DNA of 64,000 nt from DASQZT01 sp963728965 (GTDB taxonomy: Bacteria; Acidobacteriota; Terriglobia; Bryobacterales; Bryobacteraceae). A program made the position numbers and the translations under genes. The stretch is taken from assembly GCA_963728965.1 (NCBI GenBank), contig CAVSMH010000008.1, forward strand, positions 868,001 to 932,000, written 5' to 3'. Below the pieces are notes generated by a model, which saw only the letters and a program-made list of their open reading frames with translations, had not been told where the DNA came from and searched no databases. Below are positions 25,506-35,035 of the stretch, one piece after another (positions within the stretch are counted from its first letter, which is position 1; each line of letters opens with the position of its first letter).

Positions 25506-28500
25506 TTAAAACGTAATCCGCGCCGCCACTTGTACGATGCGCGGATCATTGGTGTTCGATACCTGGCCGAAAGTGCTGCTGGTGATGCTGGTCGAAGGAT
25601 TCTGGAACTGTGCCGTGTTCAGCAGGTTGAAGAACTCGCCGCGAATTTCCAGCTTCGTCCGTTCGCCGTGCAGCGCAGTAATTTTGGAAATTGCCAGGTC
25701 CATGTTGGCCCGGCTCGGGCCGCGGAACGCGTTGCGCCCCAGCGTTCCGTAGGTGGCCTTGGCCGGATCGGTGTTGTTCTGGCTTGCCACCAGCGAAGCC
25801 CGTTCGAAGGCCGAAGGCTCGAAGTAGAAATTGCCCGTCCGGCCGGTGGACACCTTCTGAGAGAGGCGCGGATCGAAATACTCGATTTGCCCGACCAGGT
25901 TGGCGCGCACCAGGTTCGGATCGCCAAGGCCGGAGGGACCGGTCCGGGTGGAAGTCCGCGAAATTCCCGCCGCGACATCCAGCGTCTGGCCCGATCGGTA
26001 GCTGATGATGGGGAACAACGTCCATCCGTGCGTCAGACGCCGCGGACCGCCCAGCTTGCCGAACGGCAGTTCCCAAGCACCGCTGAACGACAACACTTGA
26101 GGCAAATCGTAATCCGAGGGGGCGCGGAAGCGATTCCAGTCGTACACCGGAACGCGGTTGGTGCGCGAGCGGAAGCCCGACACGTTGTCGATCGACTTGC
26201 TGTAGGTATACGAGACCTGATATTCCAGGTTCCCCAGCACCGGCATGTCTGTTAGCCGCTTGGTCAACCCTACCAGCAAACCGTGGTAGTGCGCGGAGCC
26301 CACGTTGTCGAACGTGTCCAGGTAGCTGAAGCTGCTGGACGCCGGCAGCCCGCTTTGGGCGTTGAACACACGCTTCGTGGTGCCCAGAACCATGGGATTG
26401 GAATCGTACAACGACGTCAACTTGTGAGAGTTCGATCCCGCATACGATACCTCCAGCGTCGTGTCGCGAAGCAGTTCCCGCTGCACGCTCAGGTTGTACT
26501 GATAAATGTACGGCGTTCGCAGGTGAGGATTCACATAGTACACGCCGCCGCCGCCGACCGGCAGGAACCCGGCTGCATCGAAATCCAGGTTCTTCGCGGG
26601 CGGGCGTGATGGGAATGGGTTAGCCTGCCCCACCGCGACGAACGGCTGGGTAAAATAGTTCACTTCGCCGGACGGATTGTCCGAGAGCGGATCGAAGAAC
26701 AGGTCGGCGAACCCGAAGAACGGCGCTTGGCCGTTGAACTGTAAGTTGTCCTCGGCTTTCAGAATGTCATAGAACACGCCGAAACCGCCCCGGATGGATG
26801 TCTTCCCGTTGCCCTTGGGATCCCATGCAAATCCGAATCGCGGCGCCCAGTCGGTCATGTCGGGCGCGTTGGCGCCTGCCGGCACACCCGGGTCGCCGGG
26901 GAACACGAGTCCCTTGGGCGCGTTCGGAAACACCGTGGATTGCTGCCCGAACGCCAGGGAAAACGAACGGCCCCGGGTGTCCAGCTTGGGTGAGCTGTAT
27001 TCGTAGCGCATTCCGAAAGTGAGCGTCAGGTTCCGCCGCACTTTCCATTCGTCCTGCACGAAGAAGCCGATGTTGTGCTGCCGGATGTTGCTCGGCGCCT
27101 CCGGAAATTGCAGGAACTCGTCCGGCAGGCCCATCAGAAAATCGGCCCTGTCCGTGCCCGAGAAACTGCTGCCGCCCGAGCCGTAGAAGAAGAACTCTCC
27201 GTTGATGTAGAAATCGTATACCGTGTTGTTCTGGTATGGCGTGTACCAGATCCCGGTCTTTATCGAGTGCTGACCCCGCATCCAACTCAGCGTGTCCGAC
27301 CACGTGTAGGTGTTGTCAATCAGGCTGGTCGGGCCCTGCACACTGAAGCCCGCGTTCATGCCGCTGTTGAACCCGAGATTCGGCGGACCGGTGGGATGGT
27401 CCCGGCGTAATCCCGATTCCCAGGTCGGACGCCTTCGGCAGGCTGGCGGATGGCGACGACTGAAACGTATTCGATCGTTGCGCCGTGAACCGGAAGTCAT
27501 TCACCATCGCCGCCGACATCGTCCTGGTATACTCCGCGCTGCCGAACGATCTTCCCAAAGTCGTGTTGTTCGGGTATCCGGGCACATTCGCGAAAGCGAA
27601 CGGCGTCAGCGAGGGATTTTTCAAATGCCCCAGCGTGAAGGTCAACCGGTCGCGAGGGGTAATCAAAAAATCCGGTTTGATCGTATATTCGTCCCGATTG
27701 TCCGTGGCGCTCCCCTGCGAGGTCAGAAACCCCGAGGGCGACTGGCCAGCAGATTGTTTTTCATGTAATTTCGCGCCACACTCGAAATCCGCGAAGGATC
27801 GATGATGCCTCTCGCCGCCTGCGCCGCATTTGGCTGATAGTACGGGAACTGTTGGAGGAAGCTCACTACGTTCTGGTCCGGTCCGGTATGGGCGGCGTTC
27901 GATAGCGAGAAATCGCCGTTCAGCTCAGCCGGAGTAAATACGGCGATCTTTGACGTGGTGGTGAGTTGCGACTGGCGCTGCCCCTGATAGGAGAAGAAGA
28001 AAAACGCTTTGTCCTTCCCGTTGAGGACTTTGGGAATCATGATCGGCGCGCCCACCGTGCCGCCGAACTGATTACGCTTCAGCACGTCGCGGGGCAGGCC
28101 GTTGGCGTTATTGAAGAACCGGTTGGCATTCAAATCGTCGTTGCGGAGGTAGTTATACAGGCTGCCGTGGATCTGGTTGGTGCCGCTCTTGGTCACCACG
28201 CTCACGATGCCGCCGCCCGAGCGCCCGTATTCCGCCCCGTAGTTGCTCGTCAGAATCCGGAATTCCTCGATGGCATCCGGGTTGGGATTGAATACCACGC
28301 CGTTATTGAGCAGATTGTTATTGACCCCGCCATCGAGCAGGAACGTCACCGAATCGCCGCGGCTTCCAGCTACGCTGAAGCTACCACTGCCCGACAGGTT
28401 GGGGATCACCCCCGGCTCGAGCAGCGCCAGGTCCAGCGTGTTCCGGCCGTTCAACGGCGCACTGACAATCTGGCTGGTCACCACTGAGTGCCCGAGCGTC

Positions 28501-28886
28501 GGGTTCACAGTCTCCACGCCGGTGGCTTGCGCATCCACTTCTACCGTCTCCGTGGTCGCTCCGACCTCGAGTTTCGCCAGGACCCGCAGCGACTGATTGA
28601 TCTCCAGCTTCTCCGGTTCGGTGGTCAGTTTGCGAAAGCCCTGCGCCTCCACCGTAACCTGGTAAGTGCCGATCGGAAGCTGTAACACCTGATAAGCGCC
28701 CTGGCTGTCACTCGTGGTTTGGCGCTTGTCGCCGGTGGCGACGTTCACCGCCGTCACGCGGGCATTGGGTATGACCGCGCCGCTTTGATCCACTACCGTT
28801 CCGACGACCCGCCCCCTCGCATCCTGGCTGAATGCCAGCGAGGCCAGCAACACCACGAGAAACAGCAGTCCGGATAACTTGCGCAT
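25506..28886 (-). pseudogene. Oar-like TonB-dependent receptor, interrupted by two compensating frameshifts
   Basis: Three reading frames together encode one receptor of about 1120 residues. The N-terminal piece (ATG at 28884-28886, AAGGGG upstream) has a signal peptide, carboxypeptidase-regulatory domain (GTVVDQSGAVIPNARVTAV) and plug. Near 27737 one base appears lost, so the frame stops after NNLLASRPRGF; the neighbouring frame continues with FLTSQGSATDNRDEYTIKPD. Near 27401 one base appears gained after LGIGITP and the original frame resumes with DHPTGPPNLGFNSG and runs as barrel to IVQVAARITF. Because one loss and one gain cancel, only about 110 codons are out of frame. It is either a recent pseudogene or consensus errors in G/C runs. 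Confidence 0.85.
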
Positions 28887-28946
28887 TGTGTATCCCCTTT
28901 CTGAGCGGAAGGTCCGGCCAACACGAACCTTCTGATGTTTGATCTT

Positions 28947-28975
28947 GAATAGCATTTTTAATCCAGCCTAGTCAA
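28947..28975 (-). promoter_or_regulatory. weak promoter candidate of the frameshifted Oar-like gene
   Basis: On the minus strand TTGACT (28970-28975) is followed after 17 bases by CTATTC (28947-28952). The -35 box has five of six consensus bases; the -10 box is poor. It lies about 60 bases before the ATG, in an AT-rich stretch. Confidence 0.3.
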
Positions 28976-29008
28976 TCCGTGGGACTCTGAGTTTGCATCA
29001 GTATTTTT

Positions 29009-29016
29009 GATACACT
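29009..29016 (+). promoter_or_regulatory. extended -10 element just before the S9 peptidase start
   Basis: TG at 29008-29009 with TACACT at 29011-29016 forms an extended -10 box (TGATACACT). A start site about seven bases downstream would coincide with the ATG at 29024, and no ribosome site is visible, so the mRNA may be leaderless. No good -35 box is seen. Confidence 0.3.
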
Positions 29017-29023
29017 CGATGCG

Positions 29024-31057
29024 ATGCCCCTCCCCACCACCGGCCGGATCGGTGTCGGCCTGCTCGCCGCATCTCTCTTCTTCGCGCAAACTCCCGCGAA
29101 ACGGCTCATCAAGATCGACGACATGCATGCCTTCCATGACGTCCGCGATCCGCAGATCTCGCCCGACGGAAAGTGGGTCGCCTATGCCCTGAGTACGGTG
29201 GATGTGACCGCCGACAAGAGCGACAGCGACATCTGGATGGCGAGTTGGGACGGAACTCAGCAGGTCCGCATGACCTCCAGCACGGAGGGCGAGAACGCGC
29301 CGCGATGGAGTCCCGACGGCCGCTATCTTTCTTTCCTGTCCTCCCGGCCCGGCAAGGCCCGCGGCTCACAAGTGTGGCTGCTCGATCGTACCGGAGGAGA
29401 GGCGCAACAGTTCACCGATGTAAAGGGCCGCCTGTCGTCCTACGACTGGTCGCCCGATTCCAGACGGCTGCTCCTCGTGATGACCGAGCGCGACCCCAAT
29501 GAACCGGAAGAGGATCGGCCGGTGGTCACTGGGCCCAACGCCAAAGCGCCCAAGCCGATCGTCATTGAGCGCTATAAGTTCAAACAGGATGTGGTGGGCT
29601 ACCTCACCGCCAAGCCGCCGCGCCTGTTCCTGTACGATATGACCGCCAGGAAGCCTGAGGCGCTGACTCCGCCAACCATGGAAGCAGCCTCGCCCACCTG
29701 GTCGCCCGATGGAAGATCGATCGCCTTTCTGGGCAAGGAGGGCAAAGAGGCCGAGCGCTACAATACCTGGAACGTGTACGTCATCGAGGCGCGGCCGGGT
29801 GCGGCGCCGCGGCAGATCACCCATTATGACGGCATTCACGCCTCCGCTTCGCGCGCGCGTCCCGAGTGGAGTCCCGATGGCTCGCGCCTCGTATACCTGC
29901 AATCTTCAGGCGCGAAGCTGAACGCCTACAACATGAACCGGGTCGCCATGGTGCCGGCGGCGGGCGCCGAACCGGCGATCCTCTCGGCAAGTCTCGATCG
30001 CGGCGCCATCGCTCCACGGTTCACCCGCGATGGAGCCTCGGTGCTGTTCCTGATCGGCGACGATCGCTGGGAGTACCCCGTGCAGATCGCCGTCGCCAAC
30101 GGCGAGATCCAGCGCATGGCCAAGAGCCTGGGCATGATCACCGGGCTCGAACAGGGCAAAGACGGCCGTATCGTCGTGCTGGCCGGGAGCGACACTGCTC
30201 CCGCCGAAATCAACGTCTTCGAGCACGGCGCGCTGCGCCGGATTACGCACCACAACGACCAACTCTCGGGAGAGCTGAACCTCGGCACCACCGAAGAGTT
30301 CTCCTGCAAGGCCACCGACGGCAACGAAGTCCACGGGCTGATCGTCAAGCCGCCCGACTACAAGGTGGGGCAGAAGTATCCCACCCTGGTGCGCATTCAT
30401 GGCGGTCCCAACGGCCAGGACGGCCACTCGTTCAGTTTCGAGCGGCAGATCTTCGCCGCCAACGGCTACGTCGTGGTCGCGGTGAATTATCGCGGCAGTT
30501 CGGGACGCGGCGAAAATTACCAGGCCGCCATCGCTGCCGATTGGGGCAACAAGGAGGTGCTCGACCTCCAGGCCGCCGTCGATCACGTCATCTCCATCGG
30601 CCTTGCCGATCCGGAGCGGCTCGGTGTCGGCGGCTGGAGCTATGGCGGCATCCTGACCGACGCGATCATCGCCAAGGATCATCGCTTCAAGGCTGCTACC
30701 AGCGGAGCCGGAACGGCGTTCCCCATCGCGCTGTATGGCGTGGACCAGTACATCATGCAGTACGACGAAGAGATCGGCGCGCCCTGGAAAGTGGGGCTCG
30801 AGCCGTGGATGAAGATCTCGTACGCCTTCCTGCACGCCGACCAGATCACTACCCCCACACTGTTCCTGGGCGGCGAGAAGGACTACAACGTGCCCCTCGT
30901 GGGCGGGGAGCAGATGTACCAGGCCCTGGCCAGCCTGGGAGTGCCAACACAGTTGGTGGTGTATCCGAATTCGAACCACGGCATCACGCGCCCCAGCTAT
31001 CAAAAAGATCGCATCGAGCGCTACCTGGCCTGGTACGCGAAATATCTCAAGCGGTGA
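29024..31057 (+). CDS. secreted S9-family (prolyl oligopeptidase/acylaminoacyl-type) peptidase
   Basis: The 677-residue product has a short signal peptide (GVGLLAASLFFAQTPA), a TolB/WD40-like seven-bladed propeller built from repeats such as DPQISPDGKWVAYALS and APRWSPDGRYLSFLS, and a C-terminal alpha/beta-hydrolase with Ser539 in GGWSYGG, Asp620 in GGEKDYNVP and His652 in NSNHGI. The oxyanion-side motif RIHGGPNGQ is present. It cleaves short peptides, probably in the periplasm for amino-acid recycling. It stands alone between an Oar-like receptor and an ABC permease, and may help to use imported peptides. Confidence 0.93.
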   Translation: MPLPTTGRIGVGLLAASLFFAQTPAKRLIKIDDMHAFHDVRDPQISPDGKWVAYALSTVDVTADKSDSDIWMASWDGTQQVRMTSSTEGENAPRWSPDGRYLSFLSSRPGKARGSQVWLLDRTGGEAQQFTDVKGRLSSYDWSPDSRRLLLVMTERDPNEPEEDRPVVTGPNAKAPKPIVIERYKFKQDVVGYLTAKPPRLFLYDMTARKPEALTPPTMEAASPTWSPDGRSIAFLGKEGKEAERYNTWNVYVIEARPGAAPRQITHYDGIHASASRARPEWSPDGSRLVYLQSSGAKLNAYNMNRVAMVPAAGAEPAILSASLDRGAIAPRFTRDGASVLFLIGDDRWEYPVQIAVANGEIQRMAKSLGMITGLEQGKDGRIVVLAGSDTAPAEINVFEHGALRRITHHNDQLSGELNLGTTEEFSCKATDGNEVHGLIVKPPDYKVGQKYPTLVRIHGGPNGQDGHSFSFERQIFAANGYVVVAVNYRGSSGRGENYQAAIAADWGNKEVLDLQAAVDHVISIGLADPERLGVGGWSYGGILTDAIIAKDHRFKAATSGAGTAFPIALYGVDQYIMQYDEEIGAPWKVGLEPWMKISYAFLHADQITTPTLFLGGEKDYNVPLVGGEQMYQALASLGVPTQLVVYPNSNHGITRPSYQKDRIERYLAWYAKYLKR

Positions 31058-31071
31058 ACGGGCCCCACGCC

Positions 31072-33411
31072 TCATTCGTAGCGCAAGGCCACCATCGGGT
31101 CTACGCGGCTGGCACGCCGCGCGGGCAGCCACCCCGCGGCCAGCGCCACTGCGACCAGTAGAGCCGCGACCCCGGCGAATGTCGGCAGGTCCGTCGGCTT
31201 GACCTCAAACAGCAGCTTCTCCAGGACGCGTGTAGCCGCGCTCGCTCCGGCGGTTCCCACAGCTACACCGGTGGCCGCCAGCCATGCGGTGCGGCGCAGC
31301 ACCATCTGCATCACGTCGCGGCGTTCGGCCCCGAGTGCCATGCGGATGCCAATTTCGCGCGTGCGCTCCGCCACCGAACAGGCCAGCACACCATAAATGC
31401 CAATGGCCGCCAGCAGCAGGGCAAGCAGAGAGAATGCCCCCAGCAGGCGCGCCTGGAACAGCGGCTCCGCTGTCTTGCTCAGGACCAGGTCCTCCAAAGT
31501 CGTCATCGACTCCACGGGCTCGGTGGGGTCCACTTCGTGCAGGGCCTGGCGCACCGCCGGGGCCATGCTGCGCGGGTCCGCCGCCGTGCGCGCCAGGAAG
31601 GTCATGCTCGATAGCAAATCGCCGTTGAATGCCTGGGGAATCGGCTGGTAAATGGCACGTCCGGGCTTGGCCGTGAGTTCCTGTTGCCGCACATCTTGCA
31701 CCACCCCGACCACCGTCAGCCAGTCCCCGGCTTTGGGCTGGTCCCGCATGCTGATGCGCTTTCCCAGCGGATTCTCGCCGGGCCAGATCTCCCGGGCTAC
31801 CGATTGGCTCACCACCACCACTCCCGGTCCATCGGCATCGTCGCCCGCCGTAAACGCGCGCCCGCTCAGCAGTCGGATTCCCACCGTTCGGAAGTAGTCC
31901 GGGCTCACCGCAGGCTTGTCCACGATATAGTTTTTCGGAGGCGGTCCCCCTTGCATTTTGAAATCGCCGCGCACCAGCGCACTCGCGAGCGGCATAAAGT
32001 TCACCGCGCCCGCTGAAGCCACGCCCGGAATCGCCGCCACCTTCGCCAGCAGCCGTTCGTGAAAGGCCGCCCTCTTACCTTTGGTGCGGTACACCGCATC
32101 CGGCAGGCTTACCGACATGGTCAGCACGTTGTGCGGGCGAAAACCCGGATCCACCGCGCGCAGCCGCAGGAAGCTCTTCGTCAGCAACCCCGCGCCCGCC
32201 AGCAACACCAGCGACAGCGCAATCTCCGCCACAACCAGCGGACCGCGCAGACCGCCCCGCGCGCGGCTCAACGATTGCCGCAGCATCCTTTGCGTGCCCT
32301 GAAACGCCGGCGCCAGCCCAAAAGCCACTCCGGTCACGAGCGACAGCCCGAAGGTGAAGGCCAGCACCCACCCATCGATGTGGATCTCGTCTACGCGCGG
32401 GATCTTCCCGCTGGGGGCGAGCGAAATGAGCAGCGGCACGGCCCAGGAGGCCAGCAATAGCGCCGCCGCTCCGCCCACCAGCGAAACCAGCGTGCTTTCG
32501 GTGAGCAGTTGGCGAATGAGCCGCGGGCGTCCTGCGCCCAGGGCGTACCGTATGGCGATCTCCTGCCGTCGCGCCGAGGCGCGAATCAGCAAGAGGTTCG
32601 CCACGTTCGCGCACGCGATCAGCAGCACCAGCCCGCACGCGCCCAGAAAAATCAGTAGTGGCCGCCCGTTATTGCCGATCAGGAACTCTTTCAACGGCAG
32701 AGTCTCCGACTCGTTGTGGAACATCCCCTGGAGTTCCGCGGTTGCCTGCTCGGGCGTCACGCCGGCCCTTAGGCGCCCGACAACCGGCCGCAGCCACGAC
32801 AGGTGCGGATTGATCCGGACCTTCAGCGGCATCCACAACTCGGCCTCATAGGGGAATCGGAATCCCCGCGGCATGACGCCAATCACTGTGTAGGCCACGC
32901 CGTCCAGTTTCACCGCGCGCCCCAGAACAGCCGGATCGGCGCCAAACCGGCTCCGCCACAACCCATCGCCGATCAGCACCACGTTCTCGTCTTCCAGTCG
33001 GAACTCACGGCCGAGTACCGGCTGGATCCGTAGGGCGGGGAAGAACTCGGCCGTCACATTGGCGGCCGGTAGATGAACCGGGTCGCCCGCTCCCGTGAGA
33101 CTCACTCCGGACTGGTTGAAAGTGCTCACCTGCGCATAAGCGCGGGTGCGGCTCCGGAACTCCAGATAGTCCCTGTCGCTCAGGCCGAGGCCGGACGCGA
33201 AGGGACCGCGATTCCGCGGTTGTGAGATCAGCACCAGCCGGTTCGCTTCGGGAAACGGCAAGGGCTGCAACAGCGCGCTGTTGACAATCGTGAACACCGC
33301 CGTATTCGCGCCGCTGCCCAAGGCCAGCGCCAGGGTGGCGACCGTCGCAAAGCCCGGGCTGCGCGTCACCGTTCGAAACGCGTAACGGAAGTCTTCCAGC
33401 AGACTGGCCAT
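31072..33411 (-). CDS. ABC transporter permease, acidobacterial duplicated orphan type (MacB/FtsX)
   Basis: The 779-residue product (ATG at 33409-33411, MASLLEDFRYAFR) has a first membrane helix at about 20-45 (ATLALALGSGANTAVFTIVNSALLQPLPFP), a MacB-like periplasmic domain, three helices around 265-400, a second periplasmic domain (FKMQGGPPPKNYIVDKPAVSPDYFRTVGIRLLSG) and three final helices, so the FtsX unit is duplicated. No ATPase gene is adjacent, as usual for this acidobacterial family. It is likely to move or extrude lipophilic or peptide cargo, but substrates are unknown. An upstream in-frame ATG at 33427 would add six residues. Confidence 0.92.
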   Translation of the reverse strand: MASLLEDFRYAFRTVTRSPGFATVATLALALGSGANTAVFTIVNSALLQPLPFPEANRLVLISQPRNRGPFASGLGLSDRDYLEFRSRTRAYAQVSTFNQSGVSLTGAGDPVHLPAANVTAEFFPALRIQPVLGREFRLEDENVVLIGDGLWRSRFGADPAVLGRAVKLDGVAYTVIGVMPRGFRFPYEAELWMPLKVRINPHLSWLRPVVGRLRAGVTPEQATAELQGMFHNESETLPLKEFLIGNNGRPLLIFLGACGLVLLIACANVANLLLIRASARRQEIAIRYALGAGRPRLIRQLLTESTLVSLVGGAAALLLASWAVPLLISLAPSGKIPRVDEIHIDGWVLAFTFGLSLVTGVAFGLAPAFQGTQRMLRQSLSRARGGLRGPLVVAEIALSLVLLAGAGLLTKSFLRLRAVDPGFRPHNVLTMSVSLPDAVYRTKGKRAAFHERLLAKVAAIPGVASAGAVNFMPLASALVRGDFKMQGGPPPKNYIVDKPAVSPDYFRTVGIRLLSGRAFTAGDDADGPGVVVVSQSVAREIWPGENPLGKRISMRDQPKAGDWLTVVGVVQDVRQQELTAKPGRAIYQPIPQAFNGDLLSSMTFLARTAADPRSMAPAVRQALHEVDPTEPVESMTTLEDLVLSKTAEPLFQARLLGAFSLLALLLAAIGIYGVLACSVAERTREIGIRMALGAERRDVMQMVLRRTAWLAATGVAVGTAGASAATRVLEKLLFEVKPTDLPTFAGVAALLVAVALAAGWLPARRASRVDPMVALRYE

Positions 33412-33522
33412 GACCCGGGGTGCTAGCATTTTTCGACCCAGCGGCAGCCGAGGAAACCCAACTGTTAGCGCCTGTGCTGCGCCGGCGATGCCCGCTTCCG
33501 GCAGGACACTGTCCGGAAGCGG

Positions 33523-34965
33523 TCAGTAGGCCTTCGCGATCACCACCCGCCGGTCCACCGTTTCGCCGGTAAGGATGCACTTTCCGGCCCCGTCGAACGC
33601 GTCCGTGAGTGGAATGTTTCGCACCGTGGCCCGGAACTCTTTGAGCCGCGCGTCGCAGGCAGGGTCGTCCTTCAGATGCGCCATCACGAACTTGCCGCCG
33701 CCGCGTTCGGCGCTGGCGTCTTTCAGAATCGACTCCACTTCGCCCATCGAATTCGCCAGGACCGTGTTCTCCTTCAGCCGCTGTTTGGCGGCATTGTAGA
33801 GGCTCTTCTGCATGGCCGCCAGGGCTTCCGGCAGCCGCGCGCCAATCTCATCCTGCGCGAAAATCTCCTTGGCTCCGGTATCGCGGCGCTTGAGAACGAT
33901 CTTGCCCGCCGCCAGATCGCGCGGGCCCAGTTCCAGCACCACGGGCACGCCGCGCCGCTCCCAGTGGAAGAACTTCGCGCCGGGCGTTTGACCTTCGCGA
34001 TCGTCCAGCTTCGCGCCCAGGTCGCGCGCGATACGCTGGGCCGCCTCCAGCACCTGGGCGCGCTCCTGGTCTTTCCGGTAAATCGGCACCAGCACCGTTT
34101 TCACCGGCGCCACCTTCGGAGGCAGCACCAGCCCCTTATCGTCGGAGTGGGTCATGATCAGCCCGCCGATCAGCCGCGTGCTCACGCCCCAGCTTGTCTG
34201 CCAGACATGCTCGAGCTGCCCTTCGCGGTTCTGGAACTGCACTCCGAACGCCTTGCCGAAGTTCTGCCCCAGGTCGTGGCTCGTGCCCGCCTGGAGCGCG
34301 AGGCCGTTCTGCATCATGGCCTCGATCGAATAGCTGCGTAGCGCGCCGGCGAACTTCTCGGCCCGCGTCTTTACGCCCTTGATCACCGGCATGGCCATGA
34401 TGTCTTCGGCCACTTCGGCATAAATGTCCAGAATTCGCAGCACTTCCTCGAGCGCTTCTTCGTGGGTCGAATGCGCCGTGTGGCCCTCCTGCCACAGAAA
34501 CTCCGTGGTCCGCAGAAACAGCCGCGTGCGTAGCTCCCAGCGCACGATGTTGGCCCACTGGTTGAGCAGCATCGGCAGGTCGCGCCAGCTTTGAATCCAG
34601 CGCGCGAAGAAGTGGCCAATGATCGTCTCCGAAGTCGGCCGGATCACGTAGGGCTCCTCCAGTTCCTTGCCGCCGGCCATGGTTACCACCGCCAGTTCCG
34701 GCGAAAACCCCTCCACGTGCTCCGCCTCTTTGCGCAGGAAGCTCTGGGGAATAAGCAGCGGGAAGTACGCGTTCTGGTGGCCGGTCGCCTTGAACCGGTC
34801 GTCCAATTGTCGCTGCAAGACCTCCCATACCGCGTATCCGTTCGGCTTGATGACCATGCAGCCCTTGACCACTTCCGCGGGCTCGGCCATGTCTCCCTGG
34901 AGCACGACATCCTGGTACCACGCGGCGAAATCCTGGCCGCGCGGCGTAATTGGCGATTCGGGCAT
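33523..34965 (-). CDS. proS: prolyl-tRNA synthetase, type 3 (archaeal/eukaryal-like)
   Basis: The 480-residue class II synthetase has motif 2-like RPTSETIIGHFFARW and the catalytic stretch RWELRTRLFLRTTEFLWQEGHTAH, then GVQFQNREGQLEHVWQTSWGVSTRLIGGLIM (motif 3 with GLxM) and the anticodon-binding domain VLVPIYRKDQERAQVL. The C-terminal zinc-like or added domain (RVVIAKAY end) fits type 3. It lacks the editing insertion of bacterial type 1 enzymes, so tRNAPro editing must be done in trans; two YbaK-type deacylases sit 8 kb upstream. Its start is divergent to an Oar-like receptor across 70 bases. Confidence 0.95.
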   Translation of the reverse strand: MPESPITPRGQDFAAWYQDVVLQGDMAEPAEVVKGCMVIKPNGYAVWEVLQRQLDDRFKATGHQNAYFPLLIPQSFLRKEAEHVEGFSPELAVVTMAGGKELEEPYVIRPTSETIIGHFFARWIQSWRDLPMLLNQWANIVRWELRTRLFLRTTEFLWQEGHTAHSTHEEALEEVLRILDIYAEVAEDIMAMPVIKGVKTRAEKFAGALRSYSIEAMMQNGLALQAGTSHDLGQNFGKAFGVQFQNREGQLEHVWQTSWGVSTRLIGGLIMTHSDDKGLVLPPKVAPVKTVLVPIYRKDQERAQVLEAAQRIARDLGAKLDDREGQTPGAKFFHWERRGVPVVLELGPRDLAAGKIVLKRRDTGAKEIFAQDEIGARLPEALAAMQKSLYNAAKQRLKENTVLANSMGEVESILKDASAERGGGKFVMAHLKDDPACDARLKEFRATVRNIPLTDAFDGAGKCILTGETVDRRVVIAKAY

Positions 34966-35035
34966 AAATTATAGGGTGGCACGAATCCTGGGTGCCCTGG
35001 TTGGCATCTCAGGTACAGATCAGGGGGTAGTCTAG

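Noticed and set aside
27485..27805. 106-codon plus-strand frame opposite the frameshifted Oar-like gene
   Set aside because: Shadow frame; the minus strand carries clear receptor text here.
34966..34975. TATAAT directly before the proS start on the minus strand
   Set aside because: It ends two bases before the ATG, so transcription would start inside the gene; no alternative downstream start fits the family, so it is likely chance.
34977..35005. GGCAC-N9-GTGCC inverted repeat between proS and the Oar-like gene
   Set aside because: Only five-base arms in GC-rich DNA; not distinguishable from background without a genome-wide count.
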